Assembly (NCBI GenBank): GCA_964196055.1
Contig: CAXMSF010000251.1
Coordinates: 1 to 64,000 of the forward strand
DNA: 64,000 nucleotides
Direction of reading: 5' to 3'
Origin: JAFDEI01 sp964196055
GTDB taxonomy: Bacteria; Myxococcota_A; UBA9160; SMWR01
Position numbers and translations under genes: made by a program. Positions 1 through 8,788 of this stretch are shown piece by piece. Numbering within the stretch: the stretch's first letter is position 1; each line of letters starts with the position of its first letter. Below the pieces are notes generated by a model. The model did not search any database and had not been told where the DNA came from. It saw only the letters and a list, made by a program, of their open reading frames with translations.

Positions 1-83
1 ACAGTCCCACGGCCGCAACCGGGGCGCCGTTCGATGGTCGGGTCAACGCCTCGAAGACTGGAGCCTTTCAGGCAGCTAGCTGC

Positions 84-108
84 GCGTTGGCCGCTGTGCG
101 GCCAACGC
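84..108 (-). terminator. Hairpin downstream of the thiolase gene (distal)
   Basis: A perfect 10-bp stem (GCGTTGGCCG paired with CGGCCAACGC) closes on a 5-nt loop. It lies about 40 bp beyond the stop codon of the minus-strand thiolase gene. There is no T-run, so it may be a rho-assisted terminator or simply an RNA-stabilising hairpin. Confidence 0.4.
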
Positions 109-123
109 TTCCGCGTCGTCGCG

Positions 124-142
124 GGAAACACTACGTGTTTCC
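124..142 (-). terminator. Hairpin immediately after the thiolase stop codon
   Basis: An 8-bp perfect stem (GGAAACAC with GTGTTTCC) around a 3-nt loop starts 5 nt after the thiolase stop at 148-150 on the minus strand. It lies just before the second hairpin at 84-108, and together they make a plausible transcription end. No U-tract follows. Confidence 0.45.
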
Positions 143-147
143 GGCTC

Positions 148-1383
148 CTAGATGCGCTCGATGATGGTCGCGATCCCCATGCCGCCCCCGATGCACATCG
201 TGACGAGCCCGGTCGTCTGATCGCTGCGCTCGAGTTCGTCGAGGACGGTCCCGATCAACATGCCGCCGGTCGCGCCGAGCGGATGCCCGAATGCAATCGC
301 ACCGCCATTCACATTGACCTTTTCTGGATCCATCCCGATATCGCGGATCGTTTTCAGCGGAATCGCGGCGAACGCCTCGTTGACCTCGATCAGATCGACG
401 TCGCCGATCTCCATGCCCGCCTTCTTCAGGCAACGTTGAGTCGCGGGCGTCGGAGCCGTCAGCATGATGATCGGCTCGGTGGCAGCTGTCGCGGTCATCA
501 CGATTCGCGCGCGTGGCGCGAGCCCATTCTTCTTCGCGTACTCCGGCGATGCCAGCAATACCGCCATTGCACCGTCCACGATGCCCGAGGAATTTCCCGC
601 ATGGTGGACGTGCGGAATCGAGTCGATTTTCGGGTACCGGAGCATCGCCCGCTCGTCCATCGTCTGCTCGCCGCCCTTCGGCGTGTAGGCGCCCATCCCC
701 TCGAACGACGACGGAAGCTTCCCGAGCGATTCCACGGTGGTGCCCGCGCGCGGGTGCTCGTCGCAGTCGAGTACGACCTTGCCCTCATCGTCGACAACCT
801 GAATCAGGCTCTTCTCGAAGCGCCCTTCCTTCATCGCGACTTGAGCGCGTTCCTGACTCAGCGCGGCGAACGCGTCGAGGTCGTCACGGCTGAATTTCTC
901 GACGGCCGCGATCAGATCGGCCGAGATGCCCTGCGGAACCATCGGATGCTGGTCGACCAGGTGAGGATTGTGGCCGTCCATCCCGGACTTGTCCGAGCCC
1001 ATCGGAGTCCGCGACATCGACTCGACGCCCGCGCCGATCACGAGATCCTGCATTCCCGACATGACACCCATCGCGGCGAAGTTCACCGCCTGTTGGCCCG
1101 AGCCGCAGAAACGGTTCAACGTGACGCCGGTCGAAGTGTCGTACGGCCAGCCCGCGTCGAGAATCGCCATCCGCGCGATGCAGGCTCCCTGTTCGCCGAC
1201 TGCCGAAACACAACCCGCTACCACGTCCTCGACGTCGTGCGTGTCGATGCCGGTGCGATCCTTGACCGCGTTCAAGCACTGAGCCAGAAGGCGTTGGGGA
1301 TGCACTTTCGAAAGCGCCCCCACCTCGGCCTTGCCCTTGCCACGCGGCGTCCGTACCGCATCGATGATCCACGCTTCGCCCAT
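148..1383 (-). CDS. Acetyl-CoA acetyltransferase (thiolase), 411 aa
   Basis: A degradative or biosynthetic type thiolase that cleaves or condenses acyl-CoA with acetyl-CoA in fatty acid metabolism; cytosolic. The nucleophilic Cys93 sits in NRFCGSGQQA, the catalytic His367 in GHPLGATGG, and the second catalytic Cys397 in MCIGGGMG. The length is normal for a full-length thiolase. An upstream in-frame ATG exists at 1425. I chose 1383 because it gives the family-typical start (MGEAWIIDAVRTP) and has a purine-rich AAGGGGAG site just before it. It stands alone on the minus strand, 183 bp after hupE, and is followed by two hairpins. Whether it works in beta-oxidation or acetoacetyl-CoA synthesis cannot be decided from sequence. 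Confidence 0.93.
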   Translation of the reverse strand: MGEAWIIDAVRTPRGKGKAEVGALSKVHPQRLLAQCLNAVKDRTGIDTHDVEDVVAGCVSAVGEQGACIARMAILDAGWPYDTSTGVTLNRFCGSGQQAVNFAAMGVMSGMQDLVIGAGVESMSRTPMGSDKSGMDGHNPHLVDQHPMVPQGISADLIAAVEKFSRDDLDAFAALSQERAQVAMKEGRFEKSLIQVVDDEGKVVLDCDEHPRAGTTVESLGKLPSSFEGMGAYTPKGGEQTMDERAMLRYPKIDSIPHVHHAGNSSGIVDGAMAVLLASPEYAKKNGLAPRARIVMTATAATEPIIMLTAPTPATQRCLKKAGMEIGDVDLIEVNEAFAAIPLKTIRDIGMDPEKVNVNGGAIAFGHPLGATGGMLIGTVLDELERSDQTTGLVTMCIGGGMGIATIIERI

Positions 1384-1566
1384 CGGGAGCTCCCCTTGCT
1401 TTCCTTCGATATTCCGCGCCGCCACGGCAACCCCGAGGACTGCGGACCGATTTCTGTGGCCGGCGAGTCTACCAGCCCGATGTTGCGGACGCCCCCTCGG
1501 GCGTAACGGTCGAGGCGCCGCCGGTCGCGCGAGTTCGTGTGAGAGAGGCCGGGCGCCGTGCGAATC

Positions 1567-2769
1567 TCACGAAAGGCTGCGGGTCACGAACCAGAAGAGC
1601 CCGAGACCGCAGACGGCCGCCGATCCGACCTCCACGACGAGACGTTCCACGCGAGAATCGAAGCTTCGCGCGACGAAGCGCAATGCCGGCCACGCAACGG
1701 CGACCACCGCGAGCTGACCGAGCTCGACTCCGAGGTTGAATCCAAGCAGTGCCGGAACGAGCCGGTCGCTCGGGAGCGCCATCTCGGCGAGCACGCCTGC
1801 AAAGCCGAAGCCGTGGATCAATCCGAACGCGAACGCGACCGCGGTGCGTAGCGGAGCCGGCCGTTCCGCAGCGCCCAGCAACGCGAAATGGCAGGCGGTA
1901 AAGAGCGCAAGCCCGATGAACACAGTACGCGGAACCGCGCCGAAACCCACGACCGCGAAACCCACCAGCACACTGATCGCGACTCGGGGAATCATCCGTC
2001 CGCGCCCCGAGAGGATCCAGGCGTTCTCGACCGCGACGAGTGCGATCGAGAATCCGATCAGGGCTTCGACGACTCGCCCTTCCGGGTGTACCACTCCGAG
2101 TACCGCGAGGCCAAGCGTCACGCTGTGCGCCACCGTGAAACTGGTTACGAGCGCGGCAACCTCGCGTACGCTCGCTGCGAGCAGCAACAGCGCCACGACG
2201 AAGGCCAGATGATCCCAGCCCGACAGGATGTGCTCGACACCCAGCCCGAGGTAACTCCCGAACGAACTACCGACGACGGCCGGGGCGGTGGAAATCGCCG
2301 GGGCCTCGAGCAGCCAGCTCGTCTCAGCCTCGGACAACACGCGCTCGACACCGTGCTCGCCCAAGACTCGAGCGAAGTGCAGATGCGATGGCGCGACATC
2401 GAGCAACAATCGACTGGTGATCAACCGGTCACCGCGCTGCGGACACTCGAGCCGCCAACCGAACACCACCCAACCCGTCTCCGCGGGCAGCGCGACGGGA
2501 CTCCCGTGGATCCCGCACGGTCGATCCCCGGATCGCAGCTCCAGTGCCTGTACCAACAGGCGCCCCACTGCTTCCGACTGCTGCCGCGACGCGGTCGGAT
2601 CGAGCGCGAGACGCGTCAGCTCGAGGCGCGAAATCCGGGCACGAACCTCCGCCCCCGCCTCATCGAACGCCCAGGTCGAATACGAGACACTGCGGCCGTG
2701 CGCCGACACCGATTCGGCGACGAGCAGACACAGCGCAACCGCGACCAATCCGATGCGCTGGGGCCTCAC
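1567..2769 (-). CDS. HupE/UreJ-family membrane protein, 400 aa
   Basis: Starts with a GTG codon that overlaps the stop of the upstream foldase gene (GTGA), so the two are translationally coupled. An N-terminal signal peptide ends near residue 23. A soluble region of about 150 residues follows, then a C-terminal polytopic block beginning at GLGVEHILSGWDHLAF, which is the hallmark of the HupE/UreJ_2 family. The His and Asp residues in that stretch resemble a metal-binding helix. Members of the family are linked to nickel or other metal permease functions, but long versions beside a parvulin foldase have no proven role. No urease or hydrogenase gene is nearby, so the substrate is unknown. Confidence 0.82.
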   Translation of the reverse strand: MRPQRIGLVAVALCLLVAESVSAHGRSVSYSTWAFDEAGAEVRARISRLELTRLALDPTASRQQSEAVGRLLVQALELRSGDRPCGIHGSPVALPAETGWVVFGWRLECPQRGDRLITSRLLLDVAPSHLHFARVLGEHGVERVLSEAETSWLLEAPAISTAPAVVGSSFGSYLGLGVEHILSGWDHLAFVVALLLLAASVREVAALVTSFTVAHSVTLGLAVLGVVHPEGRVVEALIGFSIALVAVENAWILSGRGRMIPRVAISVLVGFAVVGFGAVPRTVFIGLALFTACHFALLGAAERPAPLRTAVAFAFGLIHGFGFAGVLAEMALPSDRLVPALLGFNLGVELGQLAVVAVAWPALRFVARSFDSRVERLVVEVGSAAVCGLGLFWFVTRSLS

Positions 2770-3662
2770 TCGACCTTGTCCGACAACTCGAGCGCAGCGG
2801 CATCGCGGAGGCGATCGAGCAGGCTGCGCACCGCATCGTCGCCAGCCCGACGCTTCATCTCGGCACGCACCTCGTTCGCAATCGTCTCGATCGCCGGAGC
2901 CACCGACAGCTCCCGGTCGACCAGCAGGAAGACTCGGACCGCGCTCTTCGAAACCAGCGGATCGCTCACATCACCGACCCCGAGCCGGTCGATGACGCTC
3001 AGGGCCGAGGGGCCGACGTATTCCCGAAGTTTGGCGGGTGGCAACATTCCGTCCGGCACGGGCGCCACCGGACGATCTCCGACCGCGTTCGCGACGACGT
3101 CGAAAGCCTCCCCCGCACGCAACCGCTCCACCGCGGCCTCCGCCCGAGCGAGCGCCTCGGCGGCCGTTCGGTCGGGTGCCGCGCGAATCCACAGACCGCG
3201 CACCCGCAAGCGACCCGGTGATCGGAAGAAATTCTCGTTCTCGCTATAGAACTCGAGCACTGCGTCGTCTGAAGGCGTGGCGCCGTCGACCGACGCCACC
3301 TGCGACGCGAGCACTGCGGACACGAGATCCGAGCGAACTCGACGATCGCGTTCGGCGAGACCGAGCGCGAGCCCGTATTGCACCAGCAGTTCTTCGTCGA
3401 TCAGCCGATCGAGGATGTGACGACGATCGGCCGAGGTGAGCGCCGACCGACGATCGGATTCCATCGCCGCGACCGCGCGCTCGAACTGACTCTCCCGGAT
3501 CAAGGTGCTGTTGACTCGAGCCAGCGCTCCCTCCGGTAGCGCCGCAGTTCCGCTCGGCGAAAGCAGGCTCGCAACCGCGATCGCGATGCCGACCACCGCT
3601 CCGAGCCCGAGCAATGCGATCGGCCGACGCCCGCCACCTCGTGCGGCCCGTGCGCCGCTCAT
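2766..3662 (-). CDS. Periplasmic PPIC/SurA-like peptidyl-prolyl isomerase, 298 aa
   Basis: An N-terminal hydrophobic segment (residues about 15-37) anchors or exports the protein. A SurA/PpiD-like N-terminal helical domain follows (residues 40-130), then a weakly conserved parvulin-type domain (about 135-250). It probably acts as a periplasmic chaperone or foldase. Its stop codon overlaps the start of the HupE/UreJ-like gene by 4 nt, so the foldase may serve the soluble extracytoplasmic region of that membrane protein. The parvulin core is divergent, so isomerase activity is not assured. The start is ATG at 3662, with no competing upstream start. Confidence 0.8.
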   Translation of the reverse strand: MSGARAARGGGRRPIALLGLGAVVGIAIAVASLLSPSGTAALPEGALARVNSTLIRESQFERAVAAMESDRRSALTSADRRHILDRLIDEELLVQYGLALGLAERDRRVRSDLVSAVLASQVASVDGATPSDDAVLEFYSENENFFRSPGRLRVRGLWIRAAPDRTAAEALARAEAAVERLRAGEAFDVVANAVGDRPVAPVPDGMLPPAKLREYVGPSALSVIDRLGVGDVSDPLVSKSAVRVFLLVDRELSVAPAIETIANEVRAEMKRRAGDDAVRSLLDRLRDAAALELSDKVE

Positions 3663-3734
3663 CGTTCGGCATCCGTGGCGCCTACCCGATTGCGGCTGAA
3701 TCGATCGATGCGGCGCTGCACTCTCATCCGGGCT

Positions 3735-4115
3735 TCAGGAGTTCGATCGTTCGGACGCAGGCAGCGGCCGTTGCGTGATCAGGAATTCCTCGACCGGCCG
3801 ACCTCCGATGAGGTGTTCCTGGATGATCCGCTCGAGGACCTCGGGCGTGCAGGAGTGATACCAGGTCCCCTCCGGGTATACGACCGCAACCGGCCCCTGC
3901 AGACAGACCCGGAGACAATTCGCCTTGGTTCGGAAGACACCGCCCTCCTTGACGAGATTCAACTCGGTCAGCCGCTCCTTCAGGAAGCGCCATGACTCGA
4001 GACTCACGCCGCGCTCGGAGCACTTCGGGTCGGTCTGATCGGAGCACAGGAAGATGTGGCGCTGGATGCGATCGATCCCGAGCCCCTTCACCGTGCTTTG
4101 CAGTCGATCGATCAT
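3735..4115 (-). CDS. Thioredoxin-like [2Fe-2S] ferredoxin, 126 aa
   Basis: A small soluble protein of the NuoE/shethna-like (2Fe-2S) ferredoxin family. Four cysteines at 24, 32, 67 and 71 show the family spacing (C-x7-C and C-x3-C) and should bind one [2Fe-2S] cluster. The central sequence GPVAVVYPEGTWY is typical of this group. Its start codon overlaps the stop of the ABC transporter gene (ATGA), so both are probably translated together. The redox partner is not visible in the neighbourhood. Nothing supports a link to complex I here, since the respiratory NADH dehydrogenase in this window is Nqr. Confidence 0.87.
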   Translation of the reverse strand: MIDRLQSTVKGLGIDRIQRHIFLCSDQTDPKCSERGVSLESWRFLKERLTELNLVKEGGVFRTKANCLRVCLQGPVAVVYPEGTWYHSCTPEVLERIIQEHLIGGRPVEEFLITQRPLPASERSNS

Positions 4116-5905
4116 CGGCTGCGCACGCTCCCCTGCCCGCCCGAATCTTCCGTCGAGCCCGCGTCCCCCATGAATTCCCCCAGCGAGCCGGGACGCTCCG
4201 CCCTAGTGATTTCCCTCACGGACGAATCTTCCAAGGCATAGATGCGGTCCGCAACCTCGAACAACGCTGGTTGATGCGAAATCGCGAGCACCGTCGTCTT
4301 CCCGCGGAGTTCCCTGACAGCATCCCAGATCACCGCTTCGCTCTTCGGGTCGAGCGCAGCCGTGGCTTCATCGAGGATGAGCAGTCGAGGCTGCTTCAGC
4401 ATCGCACGCGCGATCACGAGGCGCTGCCTCTGACCGCCCGAAAGCGCCATACCGCGCTCGCCGACGACGGTGTCGAGTCCGTCGGGCATCTCCGAGACGA
4501 AGGCCCAGGCGTGCGCATCCTTCAACGCCTGAACGATCTGGTCGCGCGAAATCTCCGGATCGCCGAGGCCGACGTTCATCGCAACCGTATCGTGCAACAA
4601 GAACATCTCTTGCGGGACGTAGCCCACGCATGCCCGCCAGCCCGCGAGATCGATCTCTTCGAGCGAAGTCCCGTCGAGCACGACCTCGCCTGCCTGCGGT
4701 TTCACGAGGCCGACCACCAGGTCGACGATCGAAGTCTTACCCGCCCCGGAGGGGCCCGTGAGCGCGGTAATGCGACCGGCCGGGATTTCGAGCGAGAAAT
4801 CCTCGAACAGCGGAACATCGCCGTACCCGAACGTCACCGCACGCAGCTCGATCGCGCCATCGAGATGTGCCGGCGCAGCACCGTGCCACGACTCCTTCGC
4901 GCGCTCCGCTTCGACGATGGTCTGCATCAGCGCGTGATAAGCGCTCTCTTGGACCGCGACGCGCTGGTAACGGCGCTGCGCACGGTTGAGCGCGTCGAGG
5001 GTGCGCGCAACCGCCAACGTCATCACGCTCATCGACGCAATGTTGAAGCCCAATCGCAACATCGCGAACAGCCCGAGGCACAGCATCCCGACCATGATCG
5101 GTTCCTGCAGTGCCGCGATTGCTTCGCGCGACAGAATCTGCCTGCGCGTCGCCCGCTCCAGCGCCCGCGTGCCGTCCTCGAGTAGTGGGCCGACGCAATC
5201 CTCGCGCGCCATCGCCTTGAGGGGTTTCACGCCCTGGAGGATATCGGTGAGCGAAGCAAGCACGCTCCGGAACAGCTTCGTCTGCTTGACACCGGACTTG
5301 CGGCCGACCCGGACCAGTGGCCCGAGCACGGCTACCACGACGACCCCGACTCCCACCGCGAACAGCGTGGCCTGCCACGAGATCGCGAAGGCGATCCCCA
5401 CGTAGACGACCACCTGAAGCCCGAGCATCACCACCCAGGTGGCGTTCAGATAGCCGCGCGCTGCGCGAGTCGTTTCGGTCGCGTAGGCGTTTGCGAACGA
5501 CCCGACGCGCTGCGCAACCAGGTAACTCCAGCTGGTTGCGAGCAATGAACGAATCAGCCTCAGGCGCAGCTCGCGCGCCACGCGGGCGACCGTGTATCCG
5601 ATCTCCCGCCTGGCGAGCAGGATCAGGACAGCGCGCAGCGCGAATCCCGCGGGCACTACGAGCAGCAGTGTCCCGAGTGTCGGCTCGAGGCCAAGCCACT
5701 GGAGCCCCTCGATCGCGCGCGCTTCGAGCCCGTCCGGCTCTGGCGCGAGTCCGTCCCCGGCCCCGACCGGGCCCGCCAGAGCCGACACCAGCGGCAACAG
5801 GGCTGAAAACGCAACGGCCTCAGCCGCCGCTGCCACCAGCAGGCACGACATCATCAGCAGGCTGTGCCACGGGTGGGCGCGCGTGAAATCGAGCAGCAAC
5901 CTCAT
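4112..5905 (-). CDS. ABC transporter, fused permease and ATPase, 597 aa
   Basis: An exporter half-transporter of the MsbA/lipid A type. Six predicted membrane helices lie in residues about 15-300. The nucleotide-binding domain (about 345-560) has Walker A GPSGAGKTS, signature LSGGQRQR, Walker B LLILDEATAALD and a downstream switch His in AISHQP. The open frame extends upstream to 6334, but the extension is low-complexity and not membrane-like. ATG 5905 begins directly before the first helix and has a GGGGA purine patch. It probably works as a homodimer exporting a lipid or glycolipid. The ferredoxin gene downstream overlaps it by 4 nt. Confidence 0.9.
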   Translation of the reverse strand: MRLLLDFTRAHPWHSLLMMSCLLVAAAAEAVAFSALLPLVSALAGPVGAGDGLAPEPDGLEARAIEGLQWLGLEPTLGTLLLVVPAGFALRAVLILLARREIGYTVARVARELRLRLIRSLLATSWSYLVAQRVGSFANAYATETTRAARGYLNATWVVMLGLQVVVYVGIAFAISWQATLFAVGVGVVVVAVLGPLVRVGRKSGVKQTKLFRSVLASLTDILQGVKPLKAMAREDCVGPLLEDGTRALERATRRQILSREAIAALQEPIMVGMLCLGLFAMLRLGFNIASMSVMTLAVARTLDALNRAQRRYQRVAVQESAYHALMQTIVEAERAKESWHGAAPAHLDGAIELRAVTFGYGDVPLFEDFSLEIPAGRITALTGPSGAGKTSIVDLVVGLVKPQAGEVVLDGTSLEEIDLAGWRACVGYVPQEMFLLHDTVAMNVGLGDPEISRDQIVQALKDAHAWAFVSEMPDGLDTVVGERGMALSGGQRQRLVIARAMLKQPRLLILDEATAALDPKSEAVIWDAVRELRGKTTVLAISHQPALFEVADRIYALEDSSVREITRAERPGSLGEFMGDAGSTEDSGGQGSVRSR

Positions 5906-6169
5906 GCCGTCCCCGATGAGCGAGTCAGGTCCATTGCGTTGCGGTGCCACTTCCGGTCGCGGTGCTGAAAGGTCCCCGGAACGCGACCGGAGTCGAATTC
6001 CGGTCCGACCAGCCGAATGACGAAAGCACGCAGCATCGATCGAAAGGCCCCCGGCTCCTCGCCCCGTCTGGAGCGACCCGCAGCCGCGATCATAGTCCGC
6101 ATCGCGGGGCAGGCGGAGGGCTTGGCGGGCAGCCTCTCCGGACCGCTCGCGATCCGCTATCGGTATGCG

Positions 6170-7252
6170 ATGAACGCGCAAGACGTCTACTTCGGGGGCC
6201 CCGATCATCCCCCGGGTCGTTTGCGTGACCTGCTCGCGGAACACATCGAAGCCGTCCCAAGCGGTGGCGCGATCGACTGGGTCACCTACTACTTTCGCGA
6301 CCGGCGCCTCGCGGAGGGACTCGCTCGGGCGCACGACCGCGGCGTGCGAGTTCGCGTCACCGTCGAAGGATTGCCGCGTTCGCCGAGTGCGAACGCCTGG
6401 GTGATCGAATTCCTACGAGAGGCCCTCGCGGGAGACCTGCGAGTAGTGCGTGCCATCCATGACAGATGGTTCTGGAACAAGCGGATCCGCCCCAGACTTC
6501 ATGAAAAGCTTTACATATTCTCCGGCCCGGAACCGACGGCATTCATCGGCTCGTTCAATCCCTCCGGCGACGAACCCGAGCTCGAACCGGACACCATCCG
6601 CGAGATCGGCGACCAGGACCGCGGACACAACCTACTGGTGGCGCTGCGCGATCCGGAACTGGTCGCTTCGCTCGTCGAACACGCTCGCGCGCTCCACACG
6701 AAGAGGCACGCGTGGCTCGAACGTTTCCTGCCCAGCGCAAGCCGGGTGCTCCAGAGCGAGGGCCTGAGCGTGCATTTCCTGCCGCGCTGGCGCGCCCATC
6801 CGGTCGACGTTCTGCTCGAGCGATGCGGGGCCGGGCACCGAGTTCGAATCGCGGCTTCGCATCTGAGCGGGAAGTCCTCGACCCAGGCCCTGAAGGCCCT
6901 CGCCCAGCGCGGCGCAAGCATCGAGATCCTCGCCGGGGCCACCGAGCGCCGCGTTCCACCCCGAGTAGAAGAAGAGCTTCGTTCCGCCGGGGTCTCATTC
7001 GAACGGCTGGTTCACTCCGAGGGCTTCCCCATGCACGCGAAGTTCGCCCTGATCGACGGCTGCGACGACCATACCGTCGTATTCGGTAGCTTCAATTGGA
7101 CCCAGCGATCACGCCACCTGAACCGCGAAGTCGTCGCGATCGCGACAGATCCGGAACTCTTCGACGTATTCGCAAAATACTGGGACGCGATTCGGCAGCC
7201 GTCGCTCGTGCCCGCCCGGAACGACGCCGACTCGCTCAGCGCGAAATCGTGA
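6170..7252 (+). CDS. Phospholipase D-fold protein with one degenerate HKD motif, 360 aa
   Basis: Two PLD repeats are visible. The second carries a canonical HKD motif, HAKFALID followed by GSFNWT. The first has HEKLYIFSG followed by GSFNPSG: its HxK pair is intact, but the usual Asp is replaced by Ser. PLD-fold proteins hydrolyse or transfer phosphodiesters in phospholipids or nucleic acids. No signal peptide or membrane segment is seen, which fits a cytosolic nuclease or cardiolipin-synthase-like enzyme. The frame is open from 6017; I prefer ATG 6170, where conserved sequence begins. Its 3' end overlaps the convergent surface-carbohydrate gene by 17 nt. Confidence 0.8.
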   Translation: MNAQDVYFGGPDHPPGRLRDLLAEHIEAVPSGGAIDWVTYYFRDRRLAEGLARAHDRGVRVRVTVEGLPRSPSANAWVIEFLREALAGDLRVVRAIHDRWFWNKRIRPRLHEKLYIFSGPEPTAFIGSFNPSGDEPELEPDTIREIGDQDRGHNLLVALRDPELVASLVEHARALHTKRHAWLERFLPSASRVLQSEGLSVHFLPRWRAHPVDVLLERCGAGHRVRIAASHLSGKSSTQALKALAQRGASIEILAGATERRVPPRVEEELRSAGVSFERLVHSEGFPMHAKFALIDGCDDHTVVFGSFNWTQRSRHLNREVVAIATDPELFDVFAKYWDAIRQPSLVPARNDADSLSAKS

Positions 7253-8600
7253 ACAGGTGCTCGGACTGCGATTCGACGCGCACGCCTTCGAACCGCCCGA
7301 GCAGACTGCCGAATCGCGCGATCTTCTCCCGGAGTTCGGCTGCGTCCACGCCGGGGAAACGATGCCGGTGGAACTCGAGGTTGGCGCGGTGGCCCACGCG
7401 GTGGCGATTGAAACGCTTCACGGCCGTCCGGCCGGCCAGGTGGACCCGCGCCACGCGGGAACGAAGTAGCTTCGGCGCCGGGCGCGGCCCCGCGTAACCA
7501 GCCGCCTCGAGCACGTCGACCACCCGGTCCGCTGCCAACCGACCATCGAGCGCATCGAGGTGCGCCGCCAGAATCGAGCGCACCTCTGGGTCGTCACGAA
7601 CGCCGAGTTCGCCGCTGAGGATCGATCGCAACGTCTTTTCGGTGTCTTTGATGTCGGCCGCCTGGTGGCTCAGGGAATTCGGCAGCACCATGTCGTAGAC
7701 GGCGTCGCGTACGGGCTGGTAGGCAATCGCGGGGGTGCCGAGGATCATCGCTTCGACGGCCGTGGTGCAGCCGTTGTGGATCAGCGCATCACACGCCATC
7801 AGCCACGGGTAGACGTTGCCCTCGTTCGCGACTTCGACATCGTCGAGTTCCGCCGCAATCGCGCGCCATAGATCGTGACGCTCGGACGGGTGCGGCCGCA
7901 CCACGATCCGGAGGCCCGGGAGCGACCGGCTCAGCTCGGGAATCAACCGCTTGAAGTGCTCGAGCACCCGATTCCGGAAGGCCGCTCGCCCGGCCATGAA
8001 GACGTCCGGCTTCGCAGCACCCCCGGTCACGAGGTTCTTCGTCAGCTCGCTCAGGTTGTCGTGGAAATGGTTCAGGCCCGAGAAATTCGTGTTGATCAGT
8101 ACGAATCGTCCGAAGCGCGCCCGAATCGCCGCAACATCGCGATCGAAGAAAGCGCGGATCTCGGGCCGCATCAGGTCGATGCGTGGGTTGCCGGTGACGT
8201 GGATCGGACAGCCCGGGTAGCCCGCGAAGCCGGCGAACGCGCGAGCGTCATCCTGCCCCCACGCGAACAGGATCTTCACTCGTTCGAGCGCCTTCGCGGA
8301 CAAACGCCGCTGGTAGTAGAACGGGTCGGGAAAGCGGACCAACCCTTCTTCGTCCCAGGCGACGATCTCATGGCCGAGATCCGAGATGATGCCGAACATG
8401 CGATCGCTCGCACGGCGCATACTCTTGGCGACGTAGATGCCCCTCGGGACCGCAGCCATCGCGTGATGGACATAGGCACGCGAACCGAAGACCACTGAAA
8501 AGCCGCGCTCGGCCGCGACCGCCGCAAGCAGCAGCTTCGCGTCCAGCTCCCGGACCTGGCTCTCGACTGGGACGATCAAGCTCGGCTGTTGCGAAGACAT
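7236..8600 (-). CDS. Surface carbohydrate biosynthesis protein, paralogue 1, 454 aa
   Basis: One of four homologues in this window (the others start at 8789, 45510 and 52563). Shared marks are IPVExQVRExDxKL near the N-terminus, GHEIVAWDEEGLV near residue 90, VTGNPRIDL, LINTNF, VVRPHPSE and HNGCTTAVEA. The RPHPSE and NGCTT blocks resemble the donor-binding half of CDP-glycerol glycerophosphotransferases and GT-B enzymes. I relate it, from memory, to the NCBI family TIGR04396. It probably transfers an activated unit onto a surface glycan. The start is ATG 8600, preceded by an unusual run of ten G residues. It is divergent from paralogue 2. Confidence 0.85.
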   Translation of the reverse strand: MSSQQPSLIVPVESQVRELDAKLLLAAVAAERGFSVVFGSRAYVHHAMAAVPRGIYVAKSMRRASDRMFGIISDLGHEIVAWDEEGLVRFPDPFYYQRRLSAKALERVKILFAWGQDDARAFAGFAGYPGCPIHVTGNPRIDLMRPEIRAFFDRDVAAIRARFGRFVLINTNFSGLNHFHDNLSELTKNLVTGGAAKPDVFMAGRAAFRNRVLEHFKRLIPELSRSLPGLRIVVRPHPSERHDLWRAIAAELDDVEVANEGNVYPWLMACDALIHNGCTTAVEAMILGTPAIAYQPVRDAVYDMVLPNSLSHQAADIKDTEKTLRSILSGELGVRDDPEVRSILAAHLDALDGRLAADRVVDVLEAAGYAGPRPAPKLLRSRVARVHLAGRTAVKRFNRHRVGHRANLEFHRHRFPGVDAAELREKIARFGSLLGRFEGVRVESQSEHLFTISR

Positions 8601-8604
8601 GCCG

Positions 8605-8614
8605 CCCCCCCCCC
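8605..8614 (-). promoter_or_regulatory. G10 homopolymer in the ribosome-binding region of the paralogue 1 gene
   Basis: On the minus strand, ten consecutive G residues end four bases before the ATG at 8600 and occupy the place of the Shine-Dalgarno sequence. Tracts of this length are prone to slipped-strand mispairing, which could alter initiation strength. This is inference from one sequence. Confidence 0.5.
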
Positions 8615-8788
8615 ATCAGCGGAGATTGGTTCGAAGATCGATATGGCGCATTGGGGAACCCCCTGAGTATACGTCGGAACCGGCGCCGGGGTTCCACCCC
8701 CCTGGGGCAAATTGGCGATTCGGTGGGTGCGCTGATACATCACCGAGAACACATCTCGAGGCGGTGCCTCCTGAAATCGGGAATCTCG

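Noticed and set aside
34..1506. Long plus-strand open frame of 490 codons
   Set aside because: It is antisense to the thiolase gene, rich in Arg and His as expected from high-GC shadow frames, and has no recognisable domain.
1888..3249. Plus-strand open frame of 453 codons
   Set aside because: Antisense to the HupE-like and foldase genes with low-complexity sequence; a shadow of high-GC coding.
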